64,000 bases of DNA from assembly GCF_003001695.1 (NCBI RefSeq), contig NZ_PVYX01000001.1, positions 1,922,001 to 1,986,000 of the forward strand, read 5' to 3'. Below, piece by piece: positions 34,843-44,322 of this stretch (within the stretch, counting starts at the first letter, position 1; each line of letters begins with the position of its first letter). The notes under the pieces were generated by a model. That model was not told where the DNA came from, made no database searches, and saw nothing but the letters and a program-made list of their open reading frames with translations. Made by a program: the position numbers and the translations under genes. Origin of the DNA: Flagellimonas meridianipacifica. Its GTDB lineage: Bacteria; Bacteroidota; Bacteroidia; Flavobacteriales; Flavobacteriaceae.

Positions 34843-37338
34843 ATGAAAAAGTTCCTTTTCTTCTTTTTCCTGATTTTTTCAAGTACCATTTTTTCACAAA
34901 CCAAGGTTGGTGGAATCGTTGTTGATGATTCAGGCTCACCTATTGCATTCGCTAATCTTGTTTTCAAAAATTCTTCTGAAGGGACGATAACCAATGATAA
35001 TGGTAGGTTCTATATGGAATCGGATGATACCTACAATACTTTGGTAGTGTCATTTATAGGATACGAAACCTTGGAGATAGATTTATCGCAAAAGGTAAAT
35101 TATAATATGAGGATTGAACTTGTCGAATCCACAGAACAACTGAAAGAAGTAGTGGTTTATACGGGAAAACAATCTAAAAAGAACAATCCAGCAATTGATA
35201 TCTTGAAAAAGATATGGGCTAAAAAAAGGGAAAATGGTGTTCGCAAGTTCAAGCAGTACAAATATGACAAATACGAAAAAATAGAATTTGACCTGAATAC
35301 CATTGATAGCAACGTGATTAAAAGCAAACTCTTCAAAGGATTGGAATTTGTTTTTGATGATTTGGATACTTCCCGAATCACAGGAAAGACCTATCTGCCC
35401 TTATTTTTAAACGAGAATTTCTCCAAGGTCTACGGGGACAATGTTCTGAAAAAAGAAAAAGAGGATGTTTTAGGAAACAAAAATTCAGGATTTCAAGGAA
35501 ATCAGGCAATCACAGCATTTGTTGAAGATCTTTATTCGGATTACGATATATATAACAACTACCTCAAGTTTTTCGATAAGAGTTTTACCAGTCCACTGTC
35601 CAAAACCGGAGTTGACACCTATAATTATGTGCTTTCGGATAGCACTTTTATTGATGACAAATGGTGCTACAACATTATATACTATCCAAGACGTAAGAAC
35701 GAACTCACGTTTAAAGGGGATTTTTGGGTGAATGATACCACTTTCGCTATTAAAAAGATAAATCTTCAGGTAACAAAAAGTGCCAATATCAACTGGGTCA
35801 AGGAGATTTATATTGAGCAGGATTTTGATGTGGTAAACGATTCGATTTTTTTACTGAAGAGGGATTACATGCTGAGTGATTTCAGTTTTTCCAAAAAGGA
35901 AAAATCTAGAGGAGTGTATGGAAAGCGTACAACGGTTTATGATAATTACGAATTTAATTTACCCCGAGGAGAAGCTTTCTACAAACAGGTAGCCGACCCG
36001 TACGACCCAAGGGTCTTTAACAGGGACAGTGTTTTTTGGAAAAACGCTCGTTTAGAAAGACTTAGTGAAGACGAATCTGGGATATTTAAGTTATTGGATA
36101 CGCTCAAAACTGTTCCTAAATTCAAAACCTATTACAACATTGTCAGCGTCTTAGGTTCTGGATATATCGAAATAGACAAATGGAACCTGGATATCGGGGA
36201 TATCTACAGCACTTTTGGCTTCAACGATGCTGAAGGCTATAGGTTGAGGGCAGGGGCACGTACGTATTTTGGACAAAACGATACTTGGCGTTTGGAAGGC
36301 TATATGGCCTATGGTTTTAGGGATAGAAAATTCAAACATGGTCTTTCAGGGAAGTTTTTATTGGACCGAAAAACCCGACTCATTCTTTCCGGAGGGAATA
36401 GACGGGATATAGAACAATTGGGATTGAGTCTTACCAGCACCAATGATGTTCTAGGGCGAAGTATAGCATCGTCATCCTTGGTAACCGTAGGTGCCAATGA
36501 CAGACTGACCAATATCAACCTATCTACACTCAATTTTGAAATTGAACCCGTTACCAATCTCAGGTTTCGCTTGGGAGGGTCTTTTAGGACTTTGAGCTCA
36601 GCTTTGCCAGAAGCGTTCAATTTGGATTATTTGGACCCTACTTCTCCAACAGGGATTTCATCCGAAGTAAAGCAGTTCGATATCAATTCCACATTAATAT
36701 ATACTCCAGGTAAACGAACCATTGGATATGGCGTGGAACGGGTAAATATTAATGATAACCACAGTATCCTACTCTTAAACTATACCAAAGGTGTGGAGGG
36801 CTTTCTTGAAAGTGATTTTGATTATGAACGCCTGCAGTTTTCATATACACAACCTTGGCAAGTGGGAGGTTTTGGTAGATTGACCAGTACCATTGAACTG
36901 GGAAAGACCTTCGGAGAGGTTCCCTTGAGCTTGTTGAGCGTGGTTCCAGGAAACCAGACATTATTTTCCATCTATAACACCTTCCCAAACTTGGATTTCT
37001 ATGAGTTTGTTACGGATACGTACGCCACAGTGCATTTAGAGCATAATTTCAATGGAAGATTATTTTCCAGAATCCCCTTGCTTAGAAAACTAAATCTTAG
37101 GGAAATTTTTGGTCTCCGCGGAGCATGGGGACAACTGTCTGATGAGAATATCGCTCTTAACTCACCTTCCAACATCCCACTCATAGCACCAGACGAGCAG
37201 ATTTATTGGGAATATTCGTTTGGTATTGGAAATATATTTAAAATCCTAAGGATAGACTTCAACTTCAGAGGTAATTACTTGGATAATCCAGATGCAAGGC
37301 GGTTTGGTGTGACCGGTTCTTTCGGATTTAAATTTTAG
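34843..37338 (+). CDS. DUF5686 outer-membrane protein with carboxypeptidase-like regulatory domain
   Basis: An 831-residue exported protein: signal peptide ending near IFSQ, a carboxypeptidase-D-like regulatory domain at residues about 22-100 (GGIVVDDSGSPIAFANLVFK, 20 residues), then the DUF5686 region and a C-terminal barrel-like half ending FGFKF. The VKEVVVYTGKQ-like linker appears as LKEVVVYTGKQ. DUF5686 proteins are widespread in Bacteroidota and probably sit in the outer membrane; no transport substrate is known. Its position between pdhB and ppa is common in flavobacteria and does not imply shared function. Confidence 0.88.
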   Translation: MKKFLFFFFLIFSSTIFSQTKVGGIVVDDSGSPIAFANLVFKNSSEGTITNDNGRFYMESDDTYNTLVVSFIGYETLEIDLSQKVNYNMRIELVESTEQLKEVVVYTGKQSKKNNPAIDILKKIWAKKRENGVRKFKQYKYDKYEKIEFDLNTIDSNVIKSKLFKGLEFVFDDLDTSRITGKTYLPLFLNENFSKVYGDNVLKKEKEDVLGNKNSGFQGNQAITAFVEDLYSDYDIYNNYLKFFDKSFTSPLSKTGVDTYNYVLSDSTFIDDKWCYNIIYYPRRKNELTFKGDFWVNDTTFAIKKINLQVTKSANINWVKEIYIEQDFDVVNDSIFLLKRDYMLSDFSFSKKEKSRGVYGKRTTVYDNYEFNLPRGEAFYKQVADPYDPRVFNRDSVFWKNARLERLSEDESGIFKLLDTLKTVPKFKTYYNIVSVLGSGYIEIDKWNLDIGDIYSTFGFNDAEGYRLRAGARTYFGQNDTWRLEGYMAYGFRDRKFKHGLSGKFLLDRKTRLILSGGNRRDIEQLGLSLTSTNDVLGRSIASSSLVTVGANDRLTNINLSTLNFEIEPVTNLRFRLGGSFRTLSSALPEAFNLDYLDPTSPTGISSEVKQFDINSTLIYTPGKRTIGYGVERVNINDNHSILLLNYTKGVEGFLESDFDYERLQFSYTQPWQVGGFGRLTSTIELGKTFGEVPLSLLSVVPGNQTLFSIYNTFPNLDFYEFVTDTYATVHLEHNFNGRLFSRIPLLRKLNLREIFGLRGAWGQLSDENIALNSPSNIPLIAPDEQIYWEYSFGIGNIFKILRIDFNFRGNYLDNPDARRFGVTGSFGFKF

Positions 37339-37384
37339 TTAACAATCATCCGGGAAAATTAGGCTGAAATCTCAACAAACTGGC

Positions 37385-37392
37385 TACTTTTG
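37385..37392 (+). promoter_or_regulatory. candidate -7 promoter element of ppa
   Basis: TACTTTTG matches TAnnTTTG and lies 14 bp before the start codon, implying a very short leader. Confidence 0.4.
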
Positions 37393-37406
37393 CAAAAAAT
37401 AAAAGT

Positions 37407-37931
37407 ATGGCCAAGAAGCAAGTAACTTTTGATGTGCTCATTGAAATCCCTAAGGGAAGTCGTAACAAATATGAATATGATTTTGTCCTAAATAAAATCC
37501 GTTTTGATAGGACGCTTTTTTCATCCATGATGTACCCTGGAGATTACGGTTTTGTTCCTGAGACACTCGCATTGGATAAAGATCCATTGGATGTCCTCGT
37601 TATGGGTACTGAGCCCACCTATCCTATGGTGGTCATGGAAGTCAAACCCATTGGCGTTTTCCATATGACAGATGAAAAGGGGCCTGATGAGAAGATTATT
37701 TGTGTACCGGTAAACGACCCCATCTGGAGCAAGAGAAATGATATAAGTGACCTGAATCCCCATCGATTGAAGGAAATTGAACATTTCTTTCAGGTATACA
37801 AAGATTTGGAGGAAAAGAAGGTTGACACTGGCGGCTGGGGTAATGTGGATGAAGCCGTTGAAATATATCACCAATGTGTGAAACGATACGAGGAAAGCGA
37901 CCACAAAAAGAACAGGACATTTACGATTTAG
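37407..37931 (+). CDS. ppa: inorganic pyrophosphatase (soluble, family I)
   Basis: Ppa hydrolyses diphosphate to two phosphates, pulling biosynthetic reactions forward in the cytoplasm. The 174-residue protein has the metal-binding DKDPLDVLVMG motif near residue 53 (the family signature D-x-D-P-x-D), an EIPKGSRNKYEYD block near residue 13 and WSKRNDISDL near residue 108. A terminator follows, and then a membrane pyrophosphatase gene. Having both enzymes side by side means diphosphate can be either dissipated or used to pump ions. Confidence 0.96.
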   Translation: MAKKQVTFDVLIEIPKGSRNKYEYDFVLNKIRFDRTLFSSMMYPGDYGFVPETLALDKDPLDVLVMGTEPTYPMVVMEVKPIGVFHMTDEKGPDEKIICVPVNDPIWSKRNDISDLNPHRLKEIEHFFQVYKDLEEKKVDTGGWGNVDEAVEIYHQCVKRYEESDHKKNRTFTI

Positions 37932-37950
37932 ATAAAAATAAATAGGCCAA

Positions 37951-37987
37951 AAATGCGCTTTTGAAACCCAAAAGCGCATTTTTTTTA
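37951..37987 (+). terminator. Rho-independent terminator of ppa
   Basis: A perfect 12-bp stem (AATGCGCTTTTG with CAAAAGCGCATT) and 5-base loop, then a T-run of seven or more. Confidence 0.92.
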
Positions 37988-38003
37988 TTAGTGGGTATTT
38001 TAC

Positions 38004-38011
38004 TACTTTTG
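38004..38011 (+). promoter_or_regulatory. candidate -7 promoter element of hppA
   Basis: TACTTTTG, identical to the element before ppa, lies 35 bp before the hppA start codon and just after the ppa terminator. Confidence 0.4.
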
Positions 38012-38046
38012 CCTCCATTAAAAAATTCTTAAATAACTAAATAACT

Positions 38047-40443
38047 ATGGATTTATTGATACAGTTTCTGCCCGTATTCGGTGTTTTGGCACTACTGTAT
38101 GTTTTTATTAAAAACGTATGGGTTTCAAAACAAGAGGTTGGCGATGATAAAATGGCAAGAATTGCCAAAAACATTGCCGATGGAGCCATGTCTTTCCTTA
38201 AGGCAGAATACAAAATACTGAGCATCTTTGTTGTGGCTGTGGCCGTTTTGCTCTTCTTTAAAGGAACCAATGAAGAAGGGTCCAACGGAATGGTTGCCGT
38301 TTCCTTTATTGTTGGTGCCATCTGTTCTGCTTTGGCTGGATTTATTGGAATGAAAGTAGCCACCAAAGCCAATGTGAGAACCACAAATGCTGCAAGAACT
38401 TCTTTGGGGAAGGCTTTAGAGGTAGCATTTGCTGGTGGAGCTGTTATGGGTCTTGGTGTTGTAGGACTTGGAGTATTGGGTCTTAGTGGACTTTTCATGA
38501 TTTATAGTGGTCAAGGATGGGCTTTAGGAGAAGTATTGAACGTACTTTCTGGTTTCTCCCTTGGAGCTTCTTCCATAGCACTTTTTGCCCGTGTAGGAGG
38601 TGGTATTTATACCAAAGCGGCCGATGTTGGTGCTGACTTGGTTGGTAAGGTTGAAGCTGGTATTCCTGAAGATCACCCTTTGAACCCTGCTACAATTGCT
38701 GATAACGTAGGGGACAATGTTGGGGACGTTGCCGGTATGGGTGCTGACCTTTTTGAATCTTATGTAGGTTCTATTATCGGTACTATGGTTTTGGGAGCAG
38801 TGTTTGCTACCTTACCCGAGTTTCAAGCTTCATTTGATGGTCTTGGGGCAGTATATTTGCCTTTGGCATTGGCTGCCGTTGGAATCGTAATGTCTATAAT
38901 CGGTACTTTCTTCGTTCGTGTAAAAGATGGAGGAAATCCGCAAACCGCATTGAATATTGGAGAGTTTGGTTCTGCAGGTCTAATGTTGGTAGCTTCTTAC
39001 TTTTTGATAACTGGAATGTTACCTGAATCTTGGGTAGAAGGTGGAAAAGAATTTACCTCAATGGGTGTTTTTTGGGCAACTATTGCTGGTCTAGTGGCAG
39101 GTCTTGCCGTTGGTAAGGTAACAGAGTACTACACAGGAACAGGTACCAAACCAGTGAATTCCATTGTACGTCAGTCAGACACCGGAGCCGCTACAAATAT
39201 TATTGCAGGATTGGGCGTAGGAATGATGTCGACTGCAATTCCAATCATCCTAATTGCAGCTGCAATTTTGGTTTCACATTATTTTGCTGGACTTTATGGT
39301 ATAGCAATCGCTGCGGTTGGTATGCTTGCCAATACAGGTATTCAGTTGGCTGTTGATGCCTACGGACCTATTTCTGATAACGCTGGAGGTATTGCCGAAA
39401 TGGCTGAGCTCCCAAGTGAAGTACGTGAGCGTACGGATAAATTGGATGCTGTTGGAAATACCACGGCGGCAATTGGAAAAGGATTTGCGATTGCATCAGC
39501 GGCGCTAACAGCTTTAGCGTTGTTTGCTGCCTTCATGAAAACTGCCGGGGTTACTTCAATTGATGTATCTCAACCGGATATTATGGCCGGACTTTTAATA
39601 GGAGGGATGCTGCCTTTCGTTTTTTCAGCTCTTTCAATGAATGCGGTAGGTAGAGCGGCTATGGCCATGATTGAAGAAGTACGTCGTCAGTTTAGGGATA
39701 TTCCTCAATTGAAAGCAGCTTTAGAAGTAATGCGAGCTGTAGATTCAGATATGTCAAAAGCAACTGACGCTCAAAGAGCAACTTTCGATGCAGCGGATGG
39801 CGTTGCTGAATATGACAAGTGTGTTGCAATTTCAACCACAGCTTCCATTAAGGAAATGGTATTTCCAGGTCTTTTGGCCATTGCTGTGCCGGTTGCCGTT
39901 GGATTCATTGGTGGTGCTGAAATGTTGGGTGGCTTATTAGCTGGTGTTACCACTGCTGGTGTATTGATGGCCATTTTCCAATCCAATGCGGGAGGTGCAT
40001 GGGATAACGCAAAGAAGACCATTGAAAGTGAAGGAAGAAAAGGTTCTGATGCGCACAAGGCAGCTGTTGTTGGTGATACCGTAGGTGATCCATTTAAGGA
40101 TACTTCAGGACCATCTTTGAACATCTTATTGAAATTGATGTCTGTGGTTGCTTTGGTTATTGCACCAAGTTTGGTGAGTCTTTCTCCGGCTGATGAGGTT
40201 AGCATGATAAAAGCTGACGGAACCACCATTTCGATAACTACAGATGGTATGAAAGAATCAAAGCAGATTGAAAAACAATTGAAAGTTGAAATCAGCAATA
40301 CAGTTGACGGTTCTTTTAAGGCTGTGGTAACTTCTACTACTGAAGTTGGAGAAGAGGTTGAAAAAGAGGTAAAAGAGTTTACCGCTGCAACCAAAGAAGA
40401 ATTGGAAGAACTGGTTGATGAGTATAAAAGTTCGAAGAACTAA
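38047..40443 (+). CDS. hppA: membrane-bound, K+-dependent ion-pumping pyrophosphatase
   Basis: A 798-residue polytopic protein that couples diphosphate hydrolysis to cation export. It has the substrate signature [11 protein letters not shown] near residue 200, [20 protein letters not shown] (20 residues) near residue 220, and [10 protein letters not shown] near residue 475, whose Ala marks the K+-dependent class. The Glu in DLFESYV sits where Na+-transporting members have it, so I favour Na+ (or Na+/H+) pumping over H+ alone. An extra hydrophilic tail of about 84 residues (about 715-798), Lys/Glu-rich with [10 protein letters not shown] and [10 protein letters not shown], follows the last helix. 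Confidence 0.95.
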   Translation: MDLLIQFLPVFGVLALLYVFIKNVWVSKQEVGDDKMARIAKNIADGAMSFLKAEYKILSIFVVAVAVLLFFKGTNEEGSNGMVAVSFIVGAICSALAGFIGMKVATKANVRTTNAARTSLGKALEVAFAGGAVMGLGVVGLGVLGLSGLFMIYSGQGWALGEVLNVLSGFSLGASSIALFARVGGGIYTKAADVGADLVGKVEAGIPEDHPLNPATIADNVGDNVGDVAGMGADLFESYVGSIIGTMVLGAVFATLPEFQASFDGLGAVYLPLALAAVGIVMSIIGTFFVRVKDGGNPQTALNIGEFGSAGLMLVASYFLITGMLPESWVEGGKEFTSMGVFWATIAGLVAGLAVGKVTEYYTGTGTKPVNSIVRQSDTGAATNIIAGLGVGMMSTAIPIILIAAAILVSHYFAGLYGIAIAAVGMLANTGIQLAVDAYGPISDNAGGIAEMAELPSEVRERTDKLDAVGNTTAAIGKGFAIASAALTALALFAAFMKTAGVTSIDVSQPDIMAGLLIGGMLPFVFSALSMNAVGRAAMAMIEEVRRQFRDIPQLKAALEVMRAVDSDMSKATDAQRATFDAADGVAEYDKCVAISTTASIKEMVFPGLLAIAVPVAVGFIGGAEMLGGLLAGVTTAGVLMAIFQSNAGGAWDNAKKTIESEGRKGSDAHKAAVVGDTVGDPFKDTSGPSLNILLKLMSVVALVIAPSLVSLSPADEVSMIKADGTTISITTDGMKESKQIEKQLKVEISNTVDGSFKAVVTSTTEVGEEVEKEVKEFTAATKEELEELVDEYKSSKN

Positions 40444-40468
40444 GGGTATACCTTTTTTAGATAAAATT

Positions 40469-40497
40469 AAAACCACGCTTTAAGCGTGGTTTTTTTA
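40469..40497 (+). terminator. Rho-independent terminator of hppA
   Basis: ACCACGCTT and AAGCGTGGT form a nearly loopless stem followed by seven T. A-rich bases before the stem could let it work for the convergent tonB gene as well. Confidence 0.9.
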
Positions 40498-40511
40498 TGG
40501 ATTGTGTTGTC

Positions 40512-40533
40512 ATATCGAGCGAAGTCGAGATAT
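40512..40533. repeat. REP-like palindromic element
   Basis: ATATCGA and TCGAGATAT surround GCGAAG, a hairpin whose TCGAGCGAAGTCGA core is a frequent intergenic sequence in flavobacterial genomes (my recollection, not checked). It lies between the convergent hppA and tonB genes. Confidence 0.5.
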
Positions 40534-41238
40534 CTATTGCAACTTAAAAGTAATAGGAATAGCAAAAGGAACCTTAACGGGTGTTCCTCGCTGTTTCCCT
40601 GGTGTCATTTGGGGTAGTTTTGAGATTATCCGTTCCGCTTCCCTTTCCAAAAGTTGATGGGGTCCGCGCATGCGTACATTTCCAATACTACCGTCTTTTT
40701 GAATGGTGAATATCACATTCACCCTGCCATGCAATTCCATTTCTTGGGCCAGTTTAGGGTATCTAAAGTTCTTGCGAACATGTTTTTGCACCATTTCCTG
40801 AAAGCAGACACGTTTGTCATCGGCGTTTTCACAACCTGGAAATACAGGAACATCTTCGATGCTAACCCAGGGCACTTCATCTGGAATATCATCATCAATT
40901 ACCTCGATATCACTCACATCTGCTATTTCGGTGTCTTGGTCCGGTTCATTAGATTCTATGACCGTTTCGACAATATCTTCCTCATCAGGGACGATTTCAA
41001 TTACCGGAGGAGTCTGAATTTTTGGTGGGGGTGGAGGGGGTAGTTTTTGAATGGTAATGGGTACTTCCTCAATCAATTCATCGGTAATCTCTAACTGAGC
41101 AAATTCATCATAAGAAGGATAGTACGTTTTCCATTCCAACGCCAAATAAATCAAAGCAAGAATAGCTGCTAGACCAATGGCGAAATAAAGATTGGAGTTT
41201 CGCTCCAACTGAAGTTCACGACTTTTTTTAGTTTCCAT
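40534..41238 (-). CDS. tonB: energy-transducing TonB-family protein
   Basis: A 234-residue protein with an N-terminal cytoplasmic stub, one transmembrane helix near residues 16-33 (LYFAIGLAAILALIYLAL), a Pro-rich and acidic periplasmic linker (LPPPPPPKIQTPP) and a C-terminal TonB domain beginning near VPWVSIEDVPVFPGCE. YPKLAQEMELHGRVNVIFTI (20 residues) and PFAIPITFKLQ are typical. It transfers energy from the inner membrane to TonB-dependent receptors. The CENADDKRVC pair of Cys before the domain is common in Bacteroidota TonB and could form a disulfide. No exbBD is nearby. Confidence 0.93.
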   Translation of the reverse strand: METKKSRELQLERNSNLYFAIGLAAILALIYLALEWKTYYPSYDEFAQLEITDELIEEVPITIQKLPPPPPPKIQTPPVIEIVPDEEDIVETVIESNEPDQDTEIADVSDIEVIDDDIPDEVPWVSIEDVPVFPGCENADDKRVCFQEMVQKHVRKNFRYPKLAQEMELHGRVNVIFTIQKDGSIGNVRMRGPHQLLEREAERIISKLPQMTPGKQRGTPVKVPFAIPITFKLQ

Positions 41239-41267
41239 AATACATTATTTTGTTGTTAACGTATTAT
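41237..41267. repeat. inverted repeat at the tonB start
   Basis: ATAATAC and GTATTAT, with TTA/TAA pairing inside, span the first upstream bases of tonB. It may influence transcription or translation of tonB. Confidence 0.35.
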
Positions 41268-41355
41268 GAACTTATAAGTAATTCAGTGTAACAAAAACCC
41301 TAATTGAGTGAAAGCTACTTTCTATTGAGTAAATGGAATTGAATTAGGAAATAAC

Positions 41356-41970
41356 TCAAAACAAGCCGTGCAGTTCAGCATCAATCCTGTTGATGACTTC
41401 TCCCAAATGTTCTGGATCATCAACGAAATTTAGGTTGTCGACGTTGAAAACAAGAAGTTTGCCTTTTTCATAGGTATCCACCCAAGCTTCATAACGTTCA
41501 TTCAATCGGCTTAGGTAGTCTATGGAGATGGTATTTTCGTACTCTCTGCCCCGTTTGTGAATCTGGTTGACCAAATTTGGAATTGAACTTCGCAAGTAAA
41601 TAAGAAGGTCTGGTGGTTGAACCAAAGTTTCCATCAACTCAAAAAGACTTTTGTAGTTTTCAAAGTCCCTATTGGTCATTAAACCCATTGCATGTAGGTT
41701 CGGAGCAAAAATATGGGCATCTTCATAAATGGTACGATCTTGAATCACATTTTTACCACTTTCCCTAATCTTTAAAATTTGACGGTACCGACTATTTAGA
41801 AAATAAATCTGCAGGTTGAAGCTCCATCGCTCCATCTGGGTATAAAAATCATCCAAATAGGGATTGTCCACTACATCTTCAAAATGGGCGTCCCATTTAT
41901 AATGCTTTGACAATAAATTGGTTAAAGTGGTTTTTCCTGCTCCAATATTTCCGGCGACGGCAATGTGCAT
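41356..41970 (-). CDS. deoxynucleoside kinase
   Basis: A 204-residue P-loop kinase of the dNK/dGK family. The Walker A motif GNIGAGKTT begins at residue 7, followed by EDVVDNPYLDDFY near residue 34, the QDRTIYEDAHIF (ERS-like DR motif) near residue 78, and the lid RGREYE near residue 140. It phosphorylates deoxynucleosides for salvage; base preference cannot be stated from sequence alone. It stands apart from neighbours, between tonB and a two-component system, on the minus strand. Confidence 0.92.
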   Translation of the reverse strand: MHIAVAGNIGAGKTTLTNLLSKHYKWDAHFEDVVDNPYLDDFYTQMERWSFNLQIYFLNSRYRQILKIRESGKNVIQDRTIYEDAHIFAPNLHAMGLMTNRDFENYKSLFELMETLVQPPDLLIYLRSSIPNLVNQIHKRGREYENTISIDYLSRLNERYEAWVDTYEKGKLLVFNVDNLNFVDDPEHLGEVINRIDAELHGLF

Positions 41971-42067
41971 CCTAGGTCGGGTTTAAAAGTTTTTTAAAAA
42001 GTCGGAGGTCGCAATATACAAAGTATATTGAGTTGGAGGAAAGATTTCAGTTGAAATGAAGCTTAGC

Positions 42068-42745
42068 TTAACAAATCAATTTATAGCCCAATCCACGGAT
42101 GTTGATTATCTGTATGTTTTCGTCCTTTTTCAACTTTTTTCTGAGCTTTGTGATAAAAACATCCATGCTTCTTGCATTGAAAAAATCATCATCACCCCAT
42201 AGTTTTTTGAGAATTTCCGAACGGTCCAAAACATCATTTTGTTTTTGGATGAGATGGTACAACAATTCTGCTTCTTTATGTGTCAAACTTTGCTCTTCTT
42301 CTCCAAGAATCAAAAGTTGTTTCGTATAATTAAAGGTAAACTTGCCCAGAAGTATATTGTCCTTTTGTTGTTTTCTGGATCTATGTAGAAGCGCATGAAT
42401 CCGGACAATGAGTTCTTCCATGCTAAAAGGTTTTTTTAAGTAATCATTTCCACCTATTTCAAAGCCATTGACCACATCCTTGGTTTGTGATTTGGCCGTT
42501 AGAAAAATAATGGGTATTTCCATATCATTTTTTCGAATTTCCTCGGCCAAGGTAAAACCATCTTTTTTTGGCATCATGATATCCAATACCAAAAGTTCGG
42601 GTTTGTATTCTAGATAACTGTGGTATGCTTTGGTTCCATCTTCACACAGAATAACTTCAAAGTTTCGGGTCTCCAAGCTTTCTTTCACAATTTGTCCCAG
42701 GGCCGGCTCATCTTCGGCCAACAATATTTTGATTGGACCACTCAT
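42068..42745 (-). CDS. OmpR/RprY-type response regulator
   Basis: A 225-residue regulator with a receiver domain (LAEDEP, phospho-acceptor in LVLDIMMPKKDG near residue 53, LKKPF near residue 104) and a winged-helix output domain (LTHKEAELLYHLIQ and MDVFITKLRKKLKKDENIQI, 20 residues, ending RGLGYKL). Its ATG overlaps the TGA of the kinase gene by four bases, so the two are translationally coupled. The organisation resembles RprXY of Bacteroides. The three-fold GTTAAC repeat upstream of the kinase is a good candidate for its binding site. Confidence 0.94.
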   Translation of the reverse strand: MSGPIKILLAEDEPALGQIVKESLETRNFEVILCEDGTKAYHSYLEYKPELLVLDIMMPKKDGFTLAEEIRKNDMEIPIIFLTAKSQTKDVVNGFEIGGNDYLKKPFSMEELIVRIHALLHRSRKQQKDNILLGKFTFNYTKQLLILGEEEQSLTHKEAELLYHLIQKQNDVLDRSEILKKLWGDDDFFNARSMDVFITKLRKKLKKDENIQIINIRGLGYKLIC

Positions 42746-44199
42746 AGTATAATTTTGAAAATGGTATGGGTTGGGTCTGGAACCAAGAATAGACTTCCAG
42801 CATGCTTTTCAATTATCTTTTTGGAGTAATAAAGACCTATTCCAAATCCTTTTACATCATGACGATTTCCCATAGGGATACGATAGAACTTATCGAATAT
42901 CTTGTCCCTTTGTTGTTTCGGAATTCCCTTGCCATCATCAGAAACAGTGATCTCAATTTGGTCTATTGTTGAGTTCAGAGCCAATTCAATACGATTTCCT
43001 CCATACTTAACTGCATTGTCCAATAAGTTGGTGATGACATTTTCAAAATGGAAAGCATCAATTTCTTTGATGAGTTTGTTGGAATTGCTCTTGAAAGCAA
43101 GCTCTTTGTCCGTGATTAGTTTGAGTCTATCCAAAACGTTATCCAATAAAGCAACTAAATCATGAGGTTCCTTTTCAAGTTCAATACGGTCGTTGTCCAA
43201 AGTGGCAGTTTCCAGTAGCTTTTCAACCATTGAATTGAGTTTTTTTAACTGCTGTTGAGAAATCTCGAGATACTTTTCTGTTTTTTGTGTATCCCGTAAG
43301 GCATTGAAATTTTTTATCCCTTCAATAGCGGTTGAGACTGTAGCTATGGGGGTTTTAAACTCGTGGGTAATGTTACTGATTAAATCATTCTTTATTTCGG
43401 ATAGCTGCTTTTGTTTTTTGATGGTCCTTAAAAGATAGAAAAGACTGTAAACAATACATCCTGAAAGGAGGAAAGACAGTACAATACCCATTAGACTCTT
43501 TTTCAATACCGAAAGAACGGGATTGTTATGTTTTAATTCAAGTTTTTGATAATCAAGTAGATAATTAGATTTTGAAACAGTGGTAATGGCATATTTCTTG
43601 GCATTTCCTCTTGAAAAACTGTTCAATAAAGAGTCATCCTCAAAATGGTTCAATTGATAAGCCAAATCAATTTCCTTTTGTTTCAAATCTTGGTTCAGCA
43701 GGCTGTCCAGTTTTCCAAGATCTAGGGTTTGAATTGAAGCAGATGTAATTAATCGATTGAACAACTTTCTAAAAGAACCAGAGCTGTCCCTCATCTTCTG
43801 TCTAAAAAAATGCATTCTGGGAAATCTTCGAGGTGGTCTACGCCGGCGTATTCTAATTTTTGCGCTATCTATTCTCTCCAACATTTTTCCAATGGCAACT
43901 TTACCATCATTTGGCGGAACATCAATGTTGATGATGCTATCACTTTGAATAATACTTACAAAATCACCTTTTTTTTGGATGTTTAGGGTGTCGGTATCCA
44001 AAAAGGTGAAAAAATCAGCTTTGGCCAAATTGGCATAATAGGCCTCAACACTTGAATCAAAACTATTTTGCACCTCATTTTTGAGAGCCAACTTATTCGT
44101 TTTGTAATTACCGATATTCCAATACACCTGTATGGCAATTGTCGCCAAAATGGTAAACGAAATTAGGTACAGGATATAACCAAATTTTTTGTTTTCCAT
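42742..44199 (-). CDS. sensor histidine kinase (RprX-like)
   Basis: A 485-residue kinase with transmembrane helices near residues 8-27 and 238-260, and a large, mostly helical periplasmic domain between them, including a very basic IRIRRRRPPRRFPRM patch near residue 116. The H box is NITHEFKTPIATV near residue 280, the N box NVITNLLDNAVKYGG, the G1 box DDGKGIP and the G2 box VKGFGIGLYYSKKII. It is first in the kinase-regulator operon and divergent from the GLPGLI gene, suggesting that it senses an envelope state and controls the neighbouring outer-membrane genes. Confidence 0.94.
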   Translation of the reverse strand: MENKKFGYILYLISFTILATIAIQVYWNIGNYKTNKLALKNEVQNSFDSSVEAYYANLAKADFFTFLDTDTLNIQKKGDFVSIIQSDSIINIDVPPNDGKVAIGKMLERIDSAKIRIRRRRPPRRFPRMHFFRQKMRDSSGSFRKLFNRLITSASIQTLDLGKLDSLLNQDLKQKEIDLAYQLNHFEDDSLLNSFSRGNAKKYAITTVSKSNYLLDYQKLELKHNNPVLSVLKKSLMGIVLSFLLSGCIVYSLFYLLRTIKKQKQLSEIKNDLISNITHEFKTPIATVSTAIEGIKNFNALRDTQKTEKYLEISQQQLKKLNSMVEKLLETATLDNDRIELEKEPHDLVALLDNVLDRLKLITDKELAFKSNSNKLIKEIDAFHFENVITNLLDNAVKYGGNRIELALNSTIDQIEITVSDDGKGIPKQQRDKIFDKFYRIPMGNRHDVKGFGIGLYYSKKIIEKHAGSLFLVPDPTHTIFKIIL

Positions 44200-44237
44200 A
44201 TTCCAAATCTATTAATATGAATTGAGGTTTTGGGCCG

Positions 44238-44263
44238 GTTAACACACGTTAACACTAGTTAAC
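44238..44263. promoter_or_regulatory. three GTTAAC direct repeats at exact 10-bp spacing
   Basis: GTTAAC occurs at 44238, 44248 and 44258, and the first two are extended as GTTAACAC. One helical turn separates each. It sits between the divergent kinase (start 44199) and GLPGLI (start 44323) genes, as expected for an OmpR-family binding array. Confidence 0.6.
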
Positions 44264-44322
44264 CAAGCATCTTGCGATTACATTTCATATTTGTGACAAG
44301 TTCAATCAAGAAAAACAAAAAG

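Noticed and set aside
37521-38018. 165-residue minus-strand open frame across ppa
   Set aside because: It is antisense to a clearly real, motif-bearing ppa gene and a terminator, and shows no domain of its own.
39771-40394. 207-residue minus-strand open frame opposite hppA
   Set aside because: Low-complexity Ser/Thr/Pro composition typical of the complement of a Gly/Ala-rich membrane gene.
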